DNA of 64,000 nt from Varanus komodoensis (lineage: Eukaryota > Chordata > Lepidosauria > Squamata > Varanidae), in the NCBI RefSeq assembly GCF_004798865.1, contig NW_025335410.1, positions 10,495 through 74,494 on the forward strand, read 5' to 3'. The notes under the pieces are model-generated. The model did not search any database, was not told where the DNA came from, and was given only the letters and a program-made list of their open reading frames with translations. The position numbers and the translations under genes were made by a program. Below, piece after piece: positions 10,901-23,198 of this stretch (the first letter of the stretch is position 1; each line of letters starts with the position of its first letter).

Positions 10901-13900
10901 GCCAAACAAGCAAAAACCAAACAACACAACCAAGTCCCAACATCTAATATGAACTAGATTCACAAACAGCTTCTAGGTAGACTATGGAGATTGTCATTGA
11001 GTTTGAGTTTTCCTGATTCGTGCATCCCTAACAAAAAAAAGTAAAAAAAAAAAAAATCTCCTCCTCAACATATTTTAATGTTTCTATGTCAATCGCTCAT
11101 CATTTCATGTCACAAAGACAAATGCCTTAAGTGACATCCTGAAAAATTATTGCATTTGAACTCATACCCTTTCCATCAGGGATGCAATTCTGCTAGAGCC
11201 CTCCTAAGCTCTGGAAAGCCTGGAAAACATTGCATGGCTAGGAAACAGGTACTGACAGACTAACATGTCACTGTATGGAGTCATTCTCATTAAGTTATAT
11301 GCTAGGAAATTTTGATACTCTACAACACCTACCAGTCTGGTTGGAGATCTTCCCTTCTGGACAGGGAGCACAATCATAGCAGCAAAATTTCTTCCCTTCC
11401 TTCTTTCTTTTATGGTATCCAGCATGGCAGGGGTTGCTACACTTCGAAAGGGGACGTACCTACACATACACATAAGGTAAGTTTAACATGGATGAAATTA
11501 AATGCATTGGTTCTTTGGCTGATGGAGCAATAAATGCACCCAAATCAGAGCACGTGCACAGTGGAGGAAAATCCCCAAAAGCTCAGCCAGTATGTCTTTG
11601 TGCATCACAGGGATTTGGATTATTAGGATTTTGACCATTTGCTTAGGTATCAAAGCAAACCTCCTCCCCATAGATGGATGAGTTTTCACATAGCATATTC
11701 CAGAATGCACACCTTGTTAAAACTCTTGTGCCACTCAATTATATCCTCATTAATGATGAATGCATTCCTTTCAAGGGCATTGGGGTTCACCCTTCCAACC
11801 TTCACTCTATGGAAGGAGTTGTTTGAAAATGTGACCATGTTCATTATGTCAAACCCAGTAACCATCTCCCTGTTATCATTAAAGGACATTGTTTCTCCAG
11901 CTGAGTTGTTAAAAGAAATGCCTTGAAGAAATGTATGGAGCTATTTGAGAAAGAAAAAGAAACCAAGGTAAGATATGAAAGAATGGGACAGGTTGCAATT
12001 CAGCTTAAGTGCAAGCACCTCATCCCATTCAGCAGCTACCTCCAACATTCCCTATTGAATTTTAGGGGTCTAGATTGGGTGTTATGGGGAAGAAAGGATA
12101 CAGAAAGTCAGCTTCCACCTGTACAGGTATAGGCACCTAAATCTGCATTCAACCTTAATCCATGTCAAAACTGAGAGCCAGTATGGTGTAGTGGTGAAGA
12201 GTGTGTGACTGGATCTCAGGAGTTCTGGGTTCTAGGTCCCACTCAGCCATAGAGTTCACTGGGTTCTTTGCCAGTCACTGACTCTCAGCCCAGTCCAGGG
12301 TTGCTGTTGTGAGGATATGATTGTGAGGAGGAGAATGAAAATTATGAAAACCATCTTGTGTTGCTTGGAGGAAACATGGTGGGATATTAGATAGATAGAT
12401 AGTTCCATGTTTCCTAACAAAGCTCTAAAATTATGCAGGTTGAAAGTGCAGTAAAAGAAAATGGAAAGTTAACATGTATTTTGTTCTAGACTACAAGTAA
12501 CAGGGCATCTGGAAAACTACTCTTCTGTGCAGGGAAACATCATATCACTGGTCATTTGTGGAAAACAAAGTTTGATGCTCTTTTACTTTAGTCTGATACA
12601 GCCATGGTAACAAACCTGGGAGATCGTACCTGCCAAGGCTGGAGGTTTTGAAGCTCAACACTTTTATACCTCTTCACTCTTCTATGATGAGATCTAGAGG
12701 TTTCCATGCCATGCAAAGCATGGGCTATTGCATAGACTGCAGTGTAGACACTATAGCTGTGACCAGTCATATGGATTTCAAAAACAGATTTGGGAAGGTT
12801 CTTCAGTTTCTCTCCTCCAGTGCATATTTCATTGCCTGTCATTGGCATGCTGAGATTTGAAAGCGAGCAATCGAAGGCTTGTTCCCAGAATTCCTTGAGA
12901 AAGCCATCTCCTTGTGTCCCAAATGGTGTTATTTTCTGAAGATAGGAGAGGAACCCTAGAGGTTCTTCAGAAGGAATAGCAAAGGAAATTGCCCCATGGA
13001 ATAGCTGAAAATCCCAACTTACAATCAAACCCATGAGTGTAAAATCAATCTGGGCTGCCATAATCCAGACGTTCCCAGCACTTGCTGTTCCCTTATATTC
13101 ACGATCTGCTAGAGTGAGTAACGTGCTCAACCACATAATGGTCAATGTTTCACCATAGATGACACATGCTCTTGCTTTCCTATCCATTAACGGTAAATAT
13201 AATTTTGAGGCCAATGCATTGAGTTCATTTATGGCCAGCAAACGGCCCTGTCTGGGGATTCTTGCTTCAAAGGCTGAACAGATTCCATTCCGGGACAGCA
13301 GGGGCTCCATGGCTTGCAGGAAATGATCTCCACTGTCATCATCTATGACAAAGAGACCAACCCATCTCCACTGGAAGTGTTGAAGCAAGTGGATAATCCC
13401 CATGTACTGATAGGCTTCATTTGAAACCACACGATAAAAGGACACAACCTGCCTCATATCACTGTCTTCTAGGGCAAATGTTCCATATGTGAGCTGAAAG
13501 AGAAAAGTCATATACTTAAGAGTGGAAATGAGTAACCCAGGACATGCATACGTAATTGCCCTATTATTCAATGGGTAATTGGTGAGCCAAAGACCTGAGG
13601 CTGTCCTGCTTTGACAAGTGGTAAAGGTCATGGTGATGGCCTTCCAAGATTTCACAGGCTGCAAAGTGAGAATTGTCTGGGAATACAAATGGAAGTGAAA
13701 ACTGATAGGGTCAGTCTGATCCCATCACCCATTTATGGCTATTTTTAAAATACCATGCAAAGGTCTTGTTTTTCTGTCAAATCTTAACTTTCTAGCTACC
13801 AAACCCTCCTTTTTTCCTCAGCTATAAAAATATTTTTATTTCATGTCCAATGATTTCAGTACTAGATTTCTATAGACACACACTGTTGGAAGAGAGAAAG

Positions 13901-16900
13901 CCAGTTACTCTTGGTATAAACTCTCAAGGCCCATTGGATGGGATCCAGAGGAGGCAGAGGAAAAGCTGCAGGGGGCCTCCAAATGTGATCCAATTCCAGA
14001 CACTGAGCTGAGAGAAGGCAACCTCTTCTCTCAAGGCAACCTCTGAGAATAACCAAAGGGAGCTTGAAACGGGAGATTCTCAGACAGATGAGGCAGCTAC
14101 AGGTCTCAACCCCATGAAGTGACATCCTCAGATGAAGGTTGACTAGAGGAGAGTGTACAGAGAGGAGTTGTGCCCATTTCCAAAAGGATGAAGTTAATGA
14201 ATGGCGGTACAGTGACAGCAGAATTAATGCCATGCTGTGATTTGTGGATACGGCACCTTCCATGAATTGCTCTTACCTGTGGTATCTTGTAGATGCTTAA
14301 AATGTCTTCCATATGGAAAGAGGTATCAGAGCCCAGTCCACCAATGACACTTATCAGGTGATTCTGGGTATCACACTTGTAGTTGGGAACAAAGCTTTGT
14401 GTTTTGAAGAGCAGGTCTAGCATGGACCGATACGTCAGCCTTGCATCGTAGTAGCTGTCGTAGACAAGGTGGCCTAGCGTAATATTGGGCAAAGTCTTGT
14501 GATTCTCATTGATCTCTTTGATGGCAAATGCCAAAGCCAGTGCATGTTGGTAGAATTTTGTCACCAAGCTGTCAACAAGGTATTATGTATTATTTCAAAA
14601 GAGAATTCTCTAGTACATGTACTCATTCTTCTCCTTGGTATTATGTCTGGAGGTCAGATTTTCAGCACAGAGCACAAGAAGATCATCAAGATCAATTTTG
14701 AGAGGCAATTAAAAAAAATGTGAAATTTAGGCTCAGTTGTGGTTAGAATTTATTAGAGCAGCAAGAACACAAATGTTATAAGACTGCTATCTGCTCAATA
14801 GAGACTTGAGCAGATAGAAAAGATGAGGCATTGTTGTGCCTGGTTTGTGGTCGTAGGGGCTTCAAAGAGATATTTCTCATCTCCTTGCATTGCATCCCTG
14901 GATACATTACTCTCCAGAACTTTTGTCATTGGAAAATGGAAAGTAGGAACAATATGTTGGTTTCTTCAAAGGCCTGGTATAGAAAGTTTTCTAGGAACTC
15001 AGAAGGTAAATGAGCTTACCTTCACTTTGTCCTAGACATAATTAATGAGGACATTTGGTTTTGTAGGAATGGGTCCACTTGCTGATGCCTTACAATGTGC
15101 CCAAAGAGTTGTCTATCTGTTGTCTATCCTTGCTACTCTTGGTTTCTTGTCTTTAGCTGAAGGAGATGCACTGGGTGGAACTAGGAGCCTTTGCATGAAT
15201 CAATGAATTATTGGATGGAGAAGTTGGGAGAGGTCTTAGCTGTCTTGAAAGCGATAATTATAGGACCACTTTTTAACAAAAAGAAAAGGTTTTGCTGGGC
15301 CTAGAAAGTTCTAATAACTATTGATTATCACATCTATTGAATTTTGGGGCATGGTAACATGGGAAGTGGTGGTAGTCCAACTCCAAGAATGTGTGCTGGT
15401 GTGTTTGAGGCAGATTAACTAGACTAAGCTCAGTCTGAATAAAAGCCATGTCTTGCCCAATTTGTTGGGAAAGAGTTGTGGGGAATGCAACCATGATTTC
15501 CTAGTGTCTTTCAATAGGGCCAGAGTATGGTCTGAAGGCACATAAGGAATCCACCCTGTTGAAGCTAAGCAGGTCTGGGGCTGGCCTGAGCCTGGAGTGA
15601 CAGACCACCTGGGAACTGCATGTAGCAGTTGAGTTCCACAATGGAAGAAAGGAAGGATGTAAATTTAATTACTTAATTAATTAATTAATTAATTAATTAA
15701 TAGAATTAACCGAAGTATCTTGCAAACCAGGTAGATTTGTTGGGGTTGGGACTGGGTTTAGGTTAGCGTTAATGTTATACCAGTATGATGGTTCTACTCT
15801 TTACTTGTAGTCATTCTTTCAAAGTGTTGGATGGAGGAATTCTGCTGAACCCATACCATTTCAGGTGTGTGGTCACATCCTCTTTTAGAATCTACTCGGT
15901 GAGCCCCTATTAATGATGAATCATCAAGGAACTCTGTTTCTCTGGAGCATCTAAATCAGGCAGTGTTGTAGAAGTACAAAAGCATTGTCTGGGCTCCACT
16001 GCACTCCATCAATGGGAGAAATTCATTGTGTATGTGCAGAACACAGAACCTTCTCCGTGGCTGCACCCAAGCTCTGAAATAGATTTCCATCTGATGTCAA
16101 CCTTGTATTCTTTCTGGAGCAAGTCAAATGCCTTGTTCAACATATTAGTCATGAGTCTCAGTTTTGTTCTATTGATTCAATTGTTATTATTTTAATATAT
16201 TCCTTTGTTCATGATTGAGTTTTATCTTTTTTGTTTCATTTTTTAAATCAAACTACTCAGCATCATCATTATTCTTATTATTATTTCATATGTAATGACT
16301 ACTGACATGCCTTGGTATCCACTTTCTTCACTGCTTGTAGATATCTTCTCAACAACCTTAACTGGCTTTCCAAAAGGTATTAGAAGAAACACTTACTTAT
16401 TTAACTCCAATTCTGCATATTTGCATACTCATACACTTTTCTAGGGACTGCTTCAGCTCTGGTATATTTCTCAATTATTTTCACTTAACTAGTACATAAA
16501 TCTCTTGCACAGAATTGTCCATCTTGCCACTGACCATAGGCATTATTGAATTACGAATTCTTACATGTTTAAGCTCACATGGAGCAGAAAGCAGATTAAA
16601 AGTGCAGTCCTTGATGGCGCCAAAGCTGAAGTCCAACTGGAACCAAAACCTGAACCTGAACCCAAACTCTGATTAGCCGTAGGATTGCTAAGATCCTCAG
16701 TTACAAGACTAGAAGCATCACACCAACCCTGTAGCTGAGGACCTATCCCTGGATTTCCTTCCCCGTCACCCTTGCAACTGGCATGGAAGGAACTGCACTG
16801 GCCTTGTTTCTGAAGTCAGAAGAGTGACCTCAGAGAATGGTTTTCAGAGGGAGTTCCAAGGCAAGGGGCATGAAGAAGAAGGGCACCACCAAGATGTTCC

Positions 16901-17303
16901 AATGTCTCCCAATATCTCCCAAGCCTGCTCCCCTTCCTCTCTGAAGTGCCACTCTTAGACAGCAGGAACTGGCCATCTAGCTGACTTCCAACATGGGAGA
17001 AGCACAGTAGTAAGCACTGTGCTTTCCCACCCTTAACTGGATGCCCAAGTTCGAGGGTTACTGGCATCCCAAATAAATCAATTCTTACATGGGAAGGTCA
17101 AAGCCAAGCTCTTGAGAAGGGTGTTTCTGGAAGGACACTTGGGAGAAAATATAAATGATCTGAGAAGTAATCCCACCAATGATGAGGTCTCCAGGCTGGC
17201 GCCACTCATGCAGAACAGGAAGGGCATTTCCATGGCACTTTGTTGGATGTACTTTGTGTGCTCTGCAAGGCAAGATCAACAGCAACACCACCAATGCCAA
17301 CAT
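7934..17303 (-). CDS. V2R gene A: vomeronasal type-2 receptor, six exons, intact
   Basis: Class C G-protein-coupled receptor of vomeronasal neurons, binding peptide or other chemosignals. Exons in transcript order: 17303-17089 (signal [15 protein letters not shown], then PVLHEW), 14568-14277, 13493-12630, 11940-11713, 11459-11333 and 8835-7934. The phases fit at every junction, all have GT/AG ends, and together they give about 875 residues, normal for V2R. The first four exons form the Venus-flytrap ligand domain. Exon 5 is the cysteine-rich linker ([14 protein letters not shown], about residues 534-575). Exon 6 holds seven membrane segments, with the family signature [14 protein letters not shown]. 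Introns contain SINEs, a 5S-derived SINE, an L2 piece and an inverted V2R relic at 9390-9790. The start is the first ATG before the hydrophobic signal. Confidence 0.92.
9390..9790 (+). pseudogene. V2R seven-membrane-exon relic, inverted inside gene A intron 5
   Basis: On the + strand, opposite to the gene around it, frames read [10 protein letters not shown], then [24 protein letters not shown] and [13 protein letters not shown]. These match membrane segments 2-4 of gene A's last exon ([24 protein letters not shown]). The reading frame changes more than once and the exon ends near the equivalent of PFQDLDMH. It is a fragment, not a gene. Closeness to gene A suggests a local inverted duplication. 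Confidence 0.85.
10080..10345 (-). mobile_element. tRNA-derived SINE
   Basis: On the - strand it starts GAGAGCCAGTGTGGTGTAGT and has the CTGGGTGACTTTGGGCCAGT-type core found at many places in squamate genomes. It ends toward 10080 in an ATAAATTG-like tail. Related copies: 12170-12400 (+), 24750-24833 (-) and 26115-26300 (+). Confidence 0.75.
12170..12400 (+). mobile_element. tRNA-derived SINE
   Basis: Begins GAGAGCCAGTATGGTGTAGT and carries the GCCAGTCACTGACTCTCAGC core; same family as 10080-10345. It ends in a short (GATA)n tract. It lies in intron 3 of V2R gene A. Confidence 0.75.
15520..15702 (+). mobile_element. 5S-rRNA-derived SINE with (TTAA)n tail
   Basis: The core GTTGAAGCTAAGCAGGTCTG followed by GACAGACCACCTGGGAAC is recognisably the 5S rRNA internal region (AAGCTAAGCAG...GAGACCACC). 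It is followed by the CTTGAGTTCCAC-type body and a (TTAA)n tail at 15672-15701. Similar copies are at 40855-41020, 43510-43645 and 49375-49540. Confidence 0.7.
16020..16230 (+). mobile_element. L2-like LINE fragment
   Basis: A reading FSVAAPKL-like followed by [12 protein letters not shown] near 16050-16125 matches the C-terminal end of L2 ORFs. It lies in intron 1 of V2R gene A. Confidence 0.6.
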
Positions 17304-18196
17304 CTGGTGGTAGGAGCTTCCACCTCGATCAGACTCTCTTCTGTTCTTCTGTGGTGCTCAGATAAGTGTCAGCCTAATTTGAGGAAGATACGTTGCAGAG
17401 CAGGTGGCCATTTCAGAAAGAGGATTTAACGGAGAGTATCTTTCCTAGCCATACCATTCCAAAACCAGATTATACTGACCAAACACAACAGACATGTAAT
17501 GGAATGGTTACCATTCAGTCTGGCAGCACTCTGTGTGCAACCTTGCCCTCATTCCAGCTGTGAAAGGCAGCAGTGGGGCTGATAAGCCCTTTATGGTTTA
17601 TGTAAGGATTGCTTTTTTTCTAGTACCTTTAGGAAAGCCATTCATGGTTGTTGAGAAGAATCAATAGTTTCAGATAATTGCAAGGAGATAATGGTAGCTC
17701 CTGCAAGGTTTGATCTCTGAGGACATCACTGGTAAAAAACACACACAAGCCACCCCACCCCACCCCACAGCTTTGTTGCTTAGTGGGAATACTATCAGAG
17801 GCAGATTCAGGGTAACCACAGTAAAGCTCCAAGGAGCAAAGATGCTGCATGCAACATGTAAGCAAGGAAGAAATTATTGCTTGAAAGTGGTTTGTTTTGT
17901 TTTGGGGTTTTTTCCTCTAACCCAGCACTTCTGCAAAATGCTTTCCTCTTGCAGGAACAATCTGAGTCCTTGCCCCTTAGGTGTAGCTCTTTCTGTATCG
18001 ATGATAGTGAACCTCTAATGTGGTGGGTTCAAATAGCCAGAAGGAGCATATGAGAATCTGGTCCTTTCAATAAGGCAACCCCAATGGAAGAGGCAAGTCA
18101 TATTGTAAAGTAGTACAAAAAGGAAGACATCTTCAGACTAGAACAGAGACACAGTTAGCCTCTTCCTTCCACAATGAGTTGGCAAAGGAAATCACA

Positions 18197-18224
18197 ACAC
18201 ACACACACACACACACACACACAC
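18197..18224. repeat. (CA)n microsatellite
   Basis: About 14 CA units in a row. Confidence 0.9.
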
Positions 18225-18286
18225 GGGTGGGATTCTATCTGAAGTAAATAGTGCCTTTGGCATTGCAGCTTCTTTCTATGAGCCTT

Positions 18287-18330
18287 TCTCCTCCTCCTCC
18301 CCCTCCTCCTCCTCCTCCTCCTCCTCCTCC
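18287..18330. repeat. (CTC)n microsatellite
   Basis: A pure CCT/CTC trinucleotide run. The frame PPPPPP read through it is a by-product of the repeat. Confidence 0.9.
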
Positions 18331-18464
18331 TGGAATGCTGGGCCAGAGCAAGAGGAAAGTATTAAAACCAAATTCCCAACACACTCTAGACTATGCATGG
18401 CTGATTTTTCTCAGAAAACCTGTCCCATGCCAAATATAATTTGTAAAGGGCATCTATCTATAAA

Positions 18465-18690
18465 GAGTTCTATCAAATTAAAATAACCCCTTTAGCCACA
18501 ATTTCTCTTGCGCAGTTTGCACTCTCTTCCTCTTTCCAAGCAAACAGGGAGATGGACACATTGCTCAGTCAATGGGAATAAAGCAAGCAATGGATGCTGA
18601 GGGAAGCAGAGGGTGTAGAGTCGAAGTGGCCACTTCTGCAGCTGTTCTTGCAAGGGTTTTATGATCATAGTAAAATGGTGATCCTTCACC
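18465..18690 (-). repeat. Dispersed repeat of unassigned family, copy 2
   Basis: Reverse complement of this block matches 2990-3235 over most of its length, including the phrases GAGCAATGTGTCCATCTCCC and CTTGGAAAGAGGAAGAGAGT. Family unknown. Confidence 0.6.
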
Positions 18691-19874
18691 TTTATAACCA
18701 GAGACTCCATCGTGAAGCCAAGGAAAGCTTTGGAAAGACCATTGATTCTCTCCAAGATTTCAGAAATCTAATCCTCCTTCACAGGAATTCTGGATTTGGG
18801 TCCTTTTCTGATTGTCTCACTATTTTCCATATCTAAAGGGCATGTAACATTTTCTGCAATGATTCACTGCCATCTTTAAGCATTCTTCCTTTTGCCAGTT
18901 ATAGAACACTGAGGCATGAGGATGGGCAGCATCAACTGACGTCCATGAGGTCTTCTGGGGAAGCTGACAGGACAAATAGTGGTATATGAAGACTTGTGAG
19001 CCCGTTCAGCAATAGTCAAATGGGATGAACCTTGGAGTACATAAACACGGGATTCTGCTGATCCAGCTGCCACTGACTTTGGAGTGAGGAGGGCAGCATA
19101 AAGAGAAGCTTATGAGAACTAAAACCAAAAAGTACCATTAGCTCCCAGTAGGTGGAACCATTGCATTCTCAAAAGGAGGAGGGAAAAATGAAGCCAGCAA
19201 GGGTGTGTAAACATCCAGTGAGTGACCGAAAGGTTCGGAGGTGGTACGTCTGATCTAAAACACTCCTTTGAACCCATGTGTGGTTTTCTGGTGGAAGAGG
19301 AAACCACTGCATGGAATAAGGGAAATAAAGGGAAATAAAGGAGGGAAATGAGGGAAATAAAAGCCATGAGACATGAACCTCAGCATAAGTAATATTTAGA
19401 AGAAATTCTGCATGAAGGTTAACAAAGGTATGGAGTGAAACATATGTTTTTATGTTCTTAAACATTTTCACAATGTGTGTGTTTTAAACTCACTTTGCTA
19501 AACCTGTATCCATCAAGGAAGCTGTTAACCCAACCCTTTCCTTCCAGGGCCTACTGCCCAGTCTTTGCCCAGAGAGGTAGCCCTTCTGGAAACAGCCATT
19601 TCTGACCCTTCTAAGTCTGGTGAAATTACTTATACTTATTTAAAATAAAATTTAAAATAGCAGATTCTGTTTCTGAAGACTTTGATGTGATGCCTTTGGG
19701 GCTGCACTCCTACTCTTAAGTAAGTCCTTTTTGGAGCAAGGGCTTTTCCAGTGTGAGTGCAGCAAGTGAGGCTGAAATTTCTCTGTGTTCAGGTTGCTTT
19801 TAGGATCATAGTCAAAGGCTGTATTGCCACAAGATCTACTTCTGAGTAAACAGATGCAAGATTGTGTTGAAGTG

Positions 19875-20035
19875 GAATGGGTCAATCCACCTTTCCAGCT
19901 TTTCTCTGGAAGGAGTTGTTTTACCATATTCATTATATCAAACCTAGCTTGAAATTTCAACAGCATATTTAAAAAACATTGTTTCTCTGAGTAGTTAAAC
20001 AAAATGCTTTGAAAAAAGAGACTGGGCTGGATGAA
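19875..20035 (-). pseudogene. V2R exon 4 relic
   Basis: On the - strand it aligns with exon 4 of genes A-C. It keeps the phrases matching TTTCTTCAAGGCATTT, GAGAAACAATG and a GATATAATGAATATGGT-type centre, but has stops and small gaps. It is the only visible exon of a further V2R copy between genes A and B. Confidence 0.65.
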
Positions 20036-20439
20036 AAAAGGGGGAATCTTCATGCCAGGATTTACAGACACCTGTCTTGCTGTTACTTTTTTAACCACTG
20101 CCCACTAATAGCTAGTTTAAGATTAGAACCAGTATTTGACCACTTACCATTTTCAGGCTCCTAAAATAAGAGCAAAGTGAACCCACAGAATTTTAGCAAT
20201 GAATAATGTAAAGAATTACACCAGCTATCAACATAAGATCATTTTTGCATTAACCTATAGGTGGGAATGTATGACTCGAACACCCTGTCTTTACTTTCAT
20301 AGGGCTTCTTTTTTGTGTGCATACTCCAAGGATTCAAAAAAACCCATTCAGTTACTCAAAGCCAGGGTTGGATGAGAAAATTCACTGTGGGAGGAGAATT
20401 ATGTATTTGTTTTTATTGTGTCATTTTTTTATTATTTAG

Positions 20440-20775
20440 AAGGTACCTCTGGGGCAATCTAGTCTGACCTCCTGCTCCAGCCAGCTCTGCTCATGTAATC
20501 CCCAACATGTTGTTGTCCAATCTTTCCTTGAATGCCCTCACTGATGGGGCCTCAACCACCTCACTGGCAAGCTCATTCCATATCCTAGGGGTCCTAACCA
20601 TCAGAAATCACTTCCTGACATCCAACCTAAAGCCTGATTCCTTGAGCTTTCCCCCACTGGAACACGGCCTGCCCTCCACTGCAGGGAAGGCCATGGCCCT
20701 CCTCCACATGGCATCCACTCACATACCTCTAAGTCACTAAAAGATAGCCTCAGACTCTCCTCTTCTCCAGGCTGA
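20440..20775 (-). mobile_element. CR1 LINE 3' fragment
   Basis: The - strand reads CAGCCTGGAGAAGAGGAGA near 20775 and continues to the CR1 3' end with the AGACTAGATTGCCCCAGAGG-like terminus. ORF-like frames inside are remnants. Confidence 0.85.
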
Positions 20776-20920
20776 AAGTAGAATCATCCTCATCATCTTA
20801 ATTTATTCTAAGCTAAACCAGCATTCACCATCACTACATACCAAACCATGTGCACTGTGTATGAATGCAAATAGCTGTGGGCTGTGAAATGAATCATGCA
20901 GAACTTCTGTCATGGGAAGA

Positions 20921-21090
20921 GTGCAAATACAAGGACAACTTTCTCTTTAAATCAGACATATCCATCCTCTCAGCCTGGAGATATCCGGGGAGAAAACCTA
21001 GTGCTCACTTTTGACTCGCTCTCTCTTTCTCTCTCAGCATTCAAGGGAAAGATGATTGTTTGGCTTCCATTTTCTCAGCAACTAAAGTTT
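20921..21090 (+). pseudogene. Orphan VH promoter and leader relic
   Basis: GTGCAAAT at 20921-20928 is an octamer with one change. TTTAAA follows exactly 25 bases later (20946-20951) with the same intervening words as the V promoter at 44790 (TACAAGG.CA.CTT). A leader-like start at 21052 (GAAAGATGATTGTTTGGCTT) aligns with the leader at 44908 (GAAAGATGATGCTTTGGTTT). No V exon or recombination signal follows. This is the front end of a deleted V segment lying inside the V2R array, same orientation as the other V segments. Confidence 0.7.
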
Positions 21091-21741
21091 AGAGTCCTGT
21101 ATCTTCCATAGATAGGTCAGTTACTCTGATGTTGGTGGGCTTCTCTTCCACACAATGTGGATGAGCTGTCCATGGTGCTTCAATTCAGCAAATCTAGTCA
21201 GCAAATCTATTCAGTTCCATGGACAGTTCCCATAAAGTTGAAAAGGGAGGCCATAGTGCATGAGAAACTCCCTGATGTACAAGTCACCAGCGTCCCTTGC
21301 AACTGATAAATTCCTTGGTGGCTTCCTACAGCTTTCTTTACCCACTGCCTGATGGGTTGGAAATGACTAAATTGGGGTTGATTCTGGCAGCAACCACACT
21401 TGGATCATAAAAAAGGCTGGGCTGAGACACTTTTCACAGAGTCTCTTGAGGCTCCCAGATGGCCTGAATGATTGGACAGGCCTTAATTCTGCATGCCCCT
21501 ACAGATTCAATGCTAATCCTATGACTACTCAGAAAGTAAACCAGGCTGCCTTCTTTATCTGGCCACCAGGAGGAGCAGCATCACTTTGCAATGCCTGACG
21601 ATGATCAGGTTAGAGGAGAAACATAATGCCAGCTTCCTATTTCGTCATGGTAACTGCATTTAGGTGTGGCTTGTGGCTTGTGGCTTGTGGCTTGTGTTGG
21701 TTTAGAGTGCTGAATGTGAGTCTGATTATTTCCACAGCCTG

Positions 21742-22000
21742 AGAATTTATTTATTTATTTATTTATTTATTAAAACATTTTTATGCCACCCCATTCGCCG
21801 AAGCCTCGGGGCGGCTTACAACAATAAGTTAAATCATCATAAAAAACATTTTAAAAAATATACATTAAAATAAAATACAAATATAAAATATAAAATAAGC
21901 TGCCCTGGCCAGATAAAATTCAATAATATTAACATTTAAAATGCTGCTTAAATAGAAAGGTCTTCGCCTGGCGCTGAAAAACAAATAACGACAATAATAG
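21742..22000 (-). mobile_element. LINE tail (L2-like)
   Basis: Begins with (TTTA)n at 21742-21770, then the GCCGAAGCCTCGGGGCGGCTTAC phrase typical of L2-like 3' ends in reverse, and ends near TCTTCGCCTGGCGC. A related piece is at 53346-53545. Confidence 0.6.
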
Positions 22001-22983
22001 AATTGTCACTATCCTGATCCTTTCAAAGTTTGAATCCTGGCAAGTCTTTGCCTCCATATTCTCTTAATAGCTGGAGCTATTTCTGTGGCCCATAGTGAGA
22101 AACTGTCCCAACCTACCCATGTCAATATCCACGTAACATGAAAGGAAGTTACCATTGTGGAAGAATTGCTAAAACTTCACCCTCAGACTAAGACCTATGA
22201 ACTGTGGATCAACTGATCAACTGATTTCAGTACAGAACATTGTAAAGACCCTATGTTAAGGTTCAGTCCCATTCCATTTTTAAAGTCTAAATCACATTCC
22301 ATTTCTAAAGTCTGAAATGGAGAGAGATCATAAGAACAGAAGAGCATGCTGGCTATGACCAATGTTCCCTCTAGTCCAGCACTCCCTTCACGCAGTGACA
22401 TAGCATATATGTCAAAAAATCAAAAATCAAAAAAATATATCCCAAGACAAAGCACATCAAGGACAGTATGACATTTTGTTAATTAAGTAAAACAAAATAT
22501 TTTCAGCTTGAAAGTTTTGTAATTCTATGTATCCTAATTAGTTTGGCTGCATTTGATGAGTTTTCCTTAGCATGTTCAGACCCTGTTTAGATTGTGTTTC
22601 ATGTGTGTGTGTGTGTATACACAAAATAGAAAACACAAAACAGAAAAGTGTTGGTCACCCTTAACAGTTAAGTGAGGCAACTGGAAAACCTGCTGCTCTC
22701 ACCTTTAAAGTCAGATTCATTTCTTTCCACATGTACACTTGTAGCTGGGGACATTCTACTCTGCTTGTAAAACTAATGGTTGAAAATGAAATGTGCGGTC
22801 CAGCGTTAGTGAGCATAGCTTTGTTCTAATAGTAGAAAGAAAGATAGTCAGCTGGTCAGCATTGGAGCATGTCCCAGAGACAGACCATTCATCAAAAGTC
22901 TGGTGAGACAGGATAGTAAAATTTGAACTCTCAGATTACCCATCTGGAGAATGGAGCCCACCTCCTAGAATCCACTCCTGGTT

Positions 22984-23198
22984 GAACACCATGTGCCATT
23001 AATTAGTTTCCCATTCTTTCTTCTTCATGAGCAGTGGGATTTACCCATTAAATTTCTACTCTCCAGAAAGACGTGTTAGGAATGTGACTATGTTAATGAT
23101 GTCATATCCACCACCCATTTCCTTTCCACCATTAAATGAGACAGTTTCTCCAGCAGAGTTGTTAAAGGAAGTGGCTTGAAGGAATGGGTCGAGCTAAT
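22984..23198 (-). pseudogene. V2R exon 4 relic
   Basis: On the - strand the frame starts after an intact acceptor and reads [20 protein letters not shown], then GYDIINIVTFL. It then breaks down into stops. This is V2R exon 4 ([16 protein letters not shown] in the intact genes). It lies 3' of gene B, so it belongs to a separate lost gene. Confidence 0.85.

Larger units (their letters stand above)
17304..19874. other. Gene-free interval
   Basis: Upstream flank of V2R gene A. It holds two microsatellites and copy 2 of the dispersed repeat, listed separately. I see no other coding signal. Confidence 0.6.

Noticed and set aside
18251-18439. Proline-rich coding frame
   Set aside because: It is the translation of the (CTC)n microsatellite.
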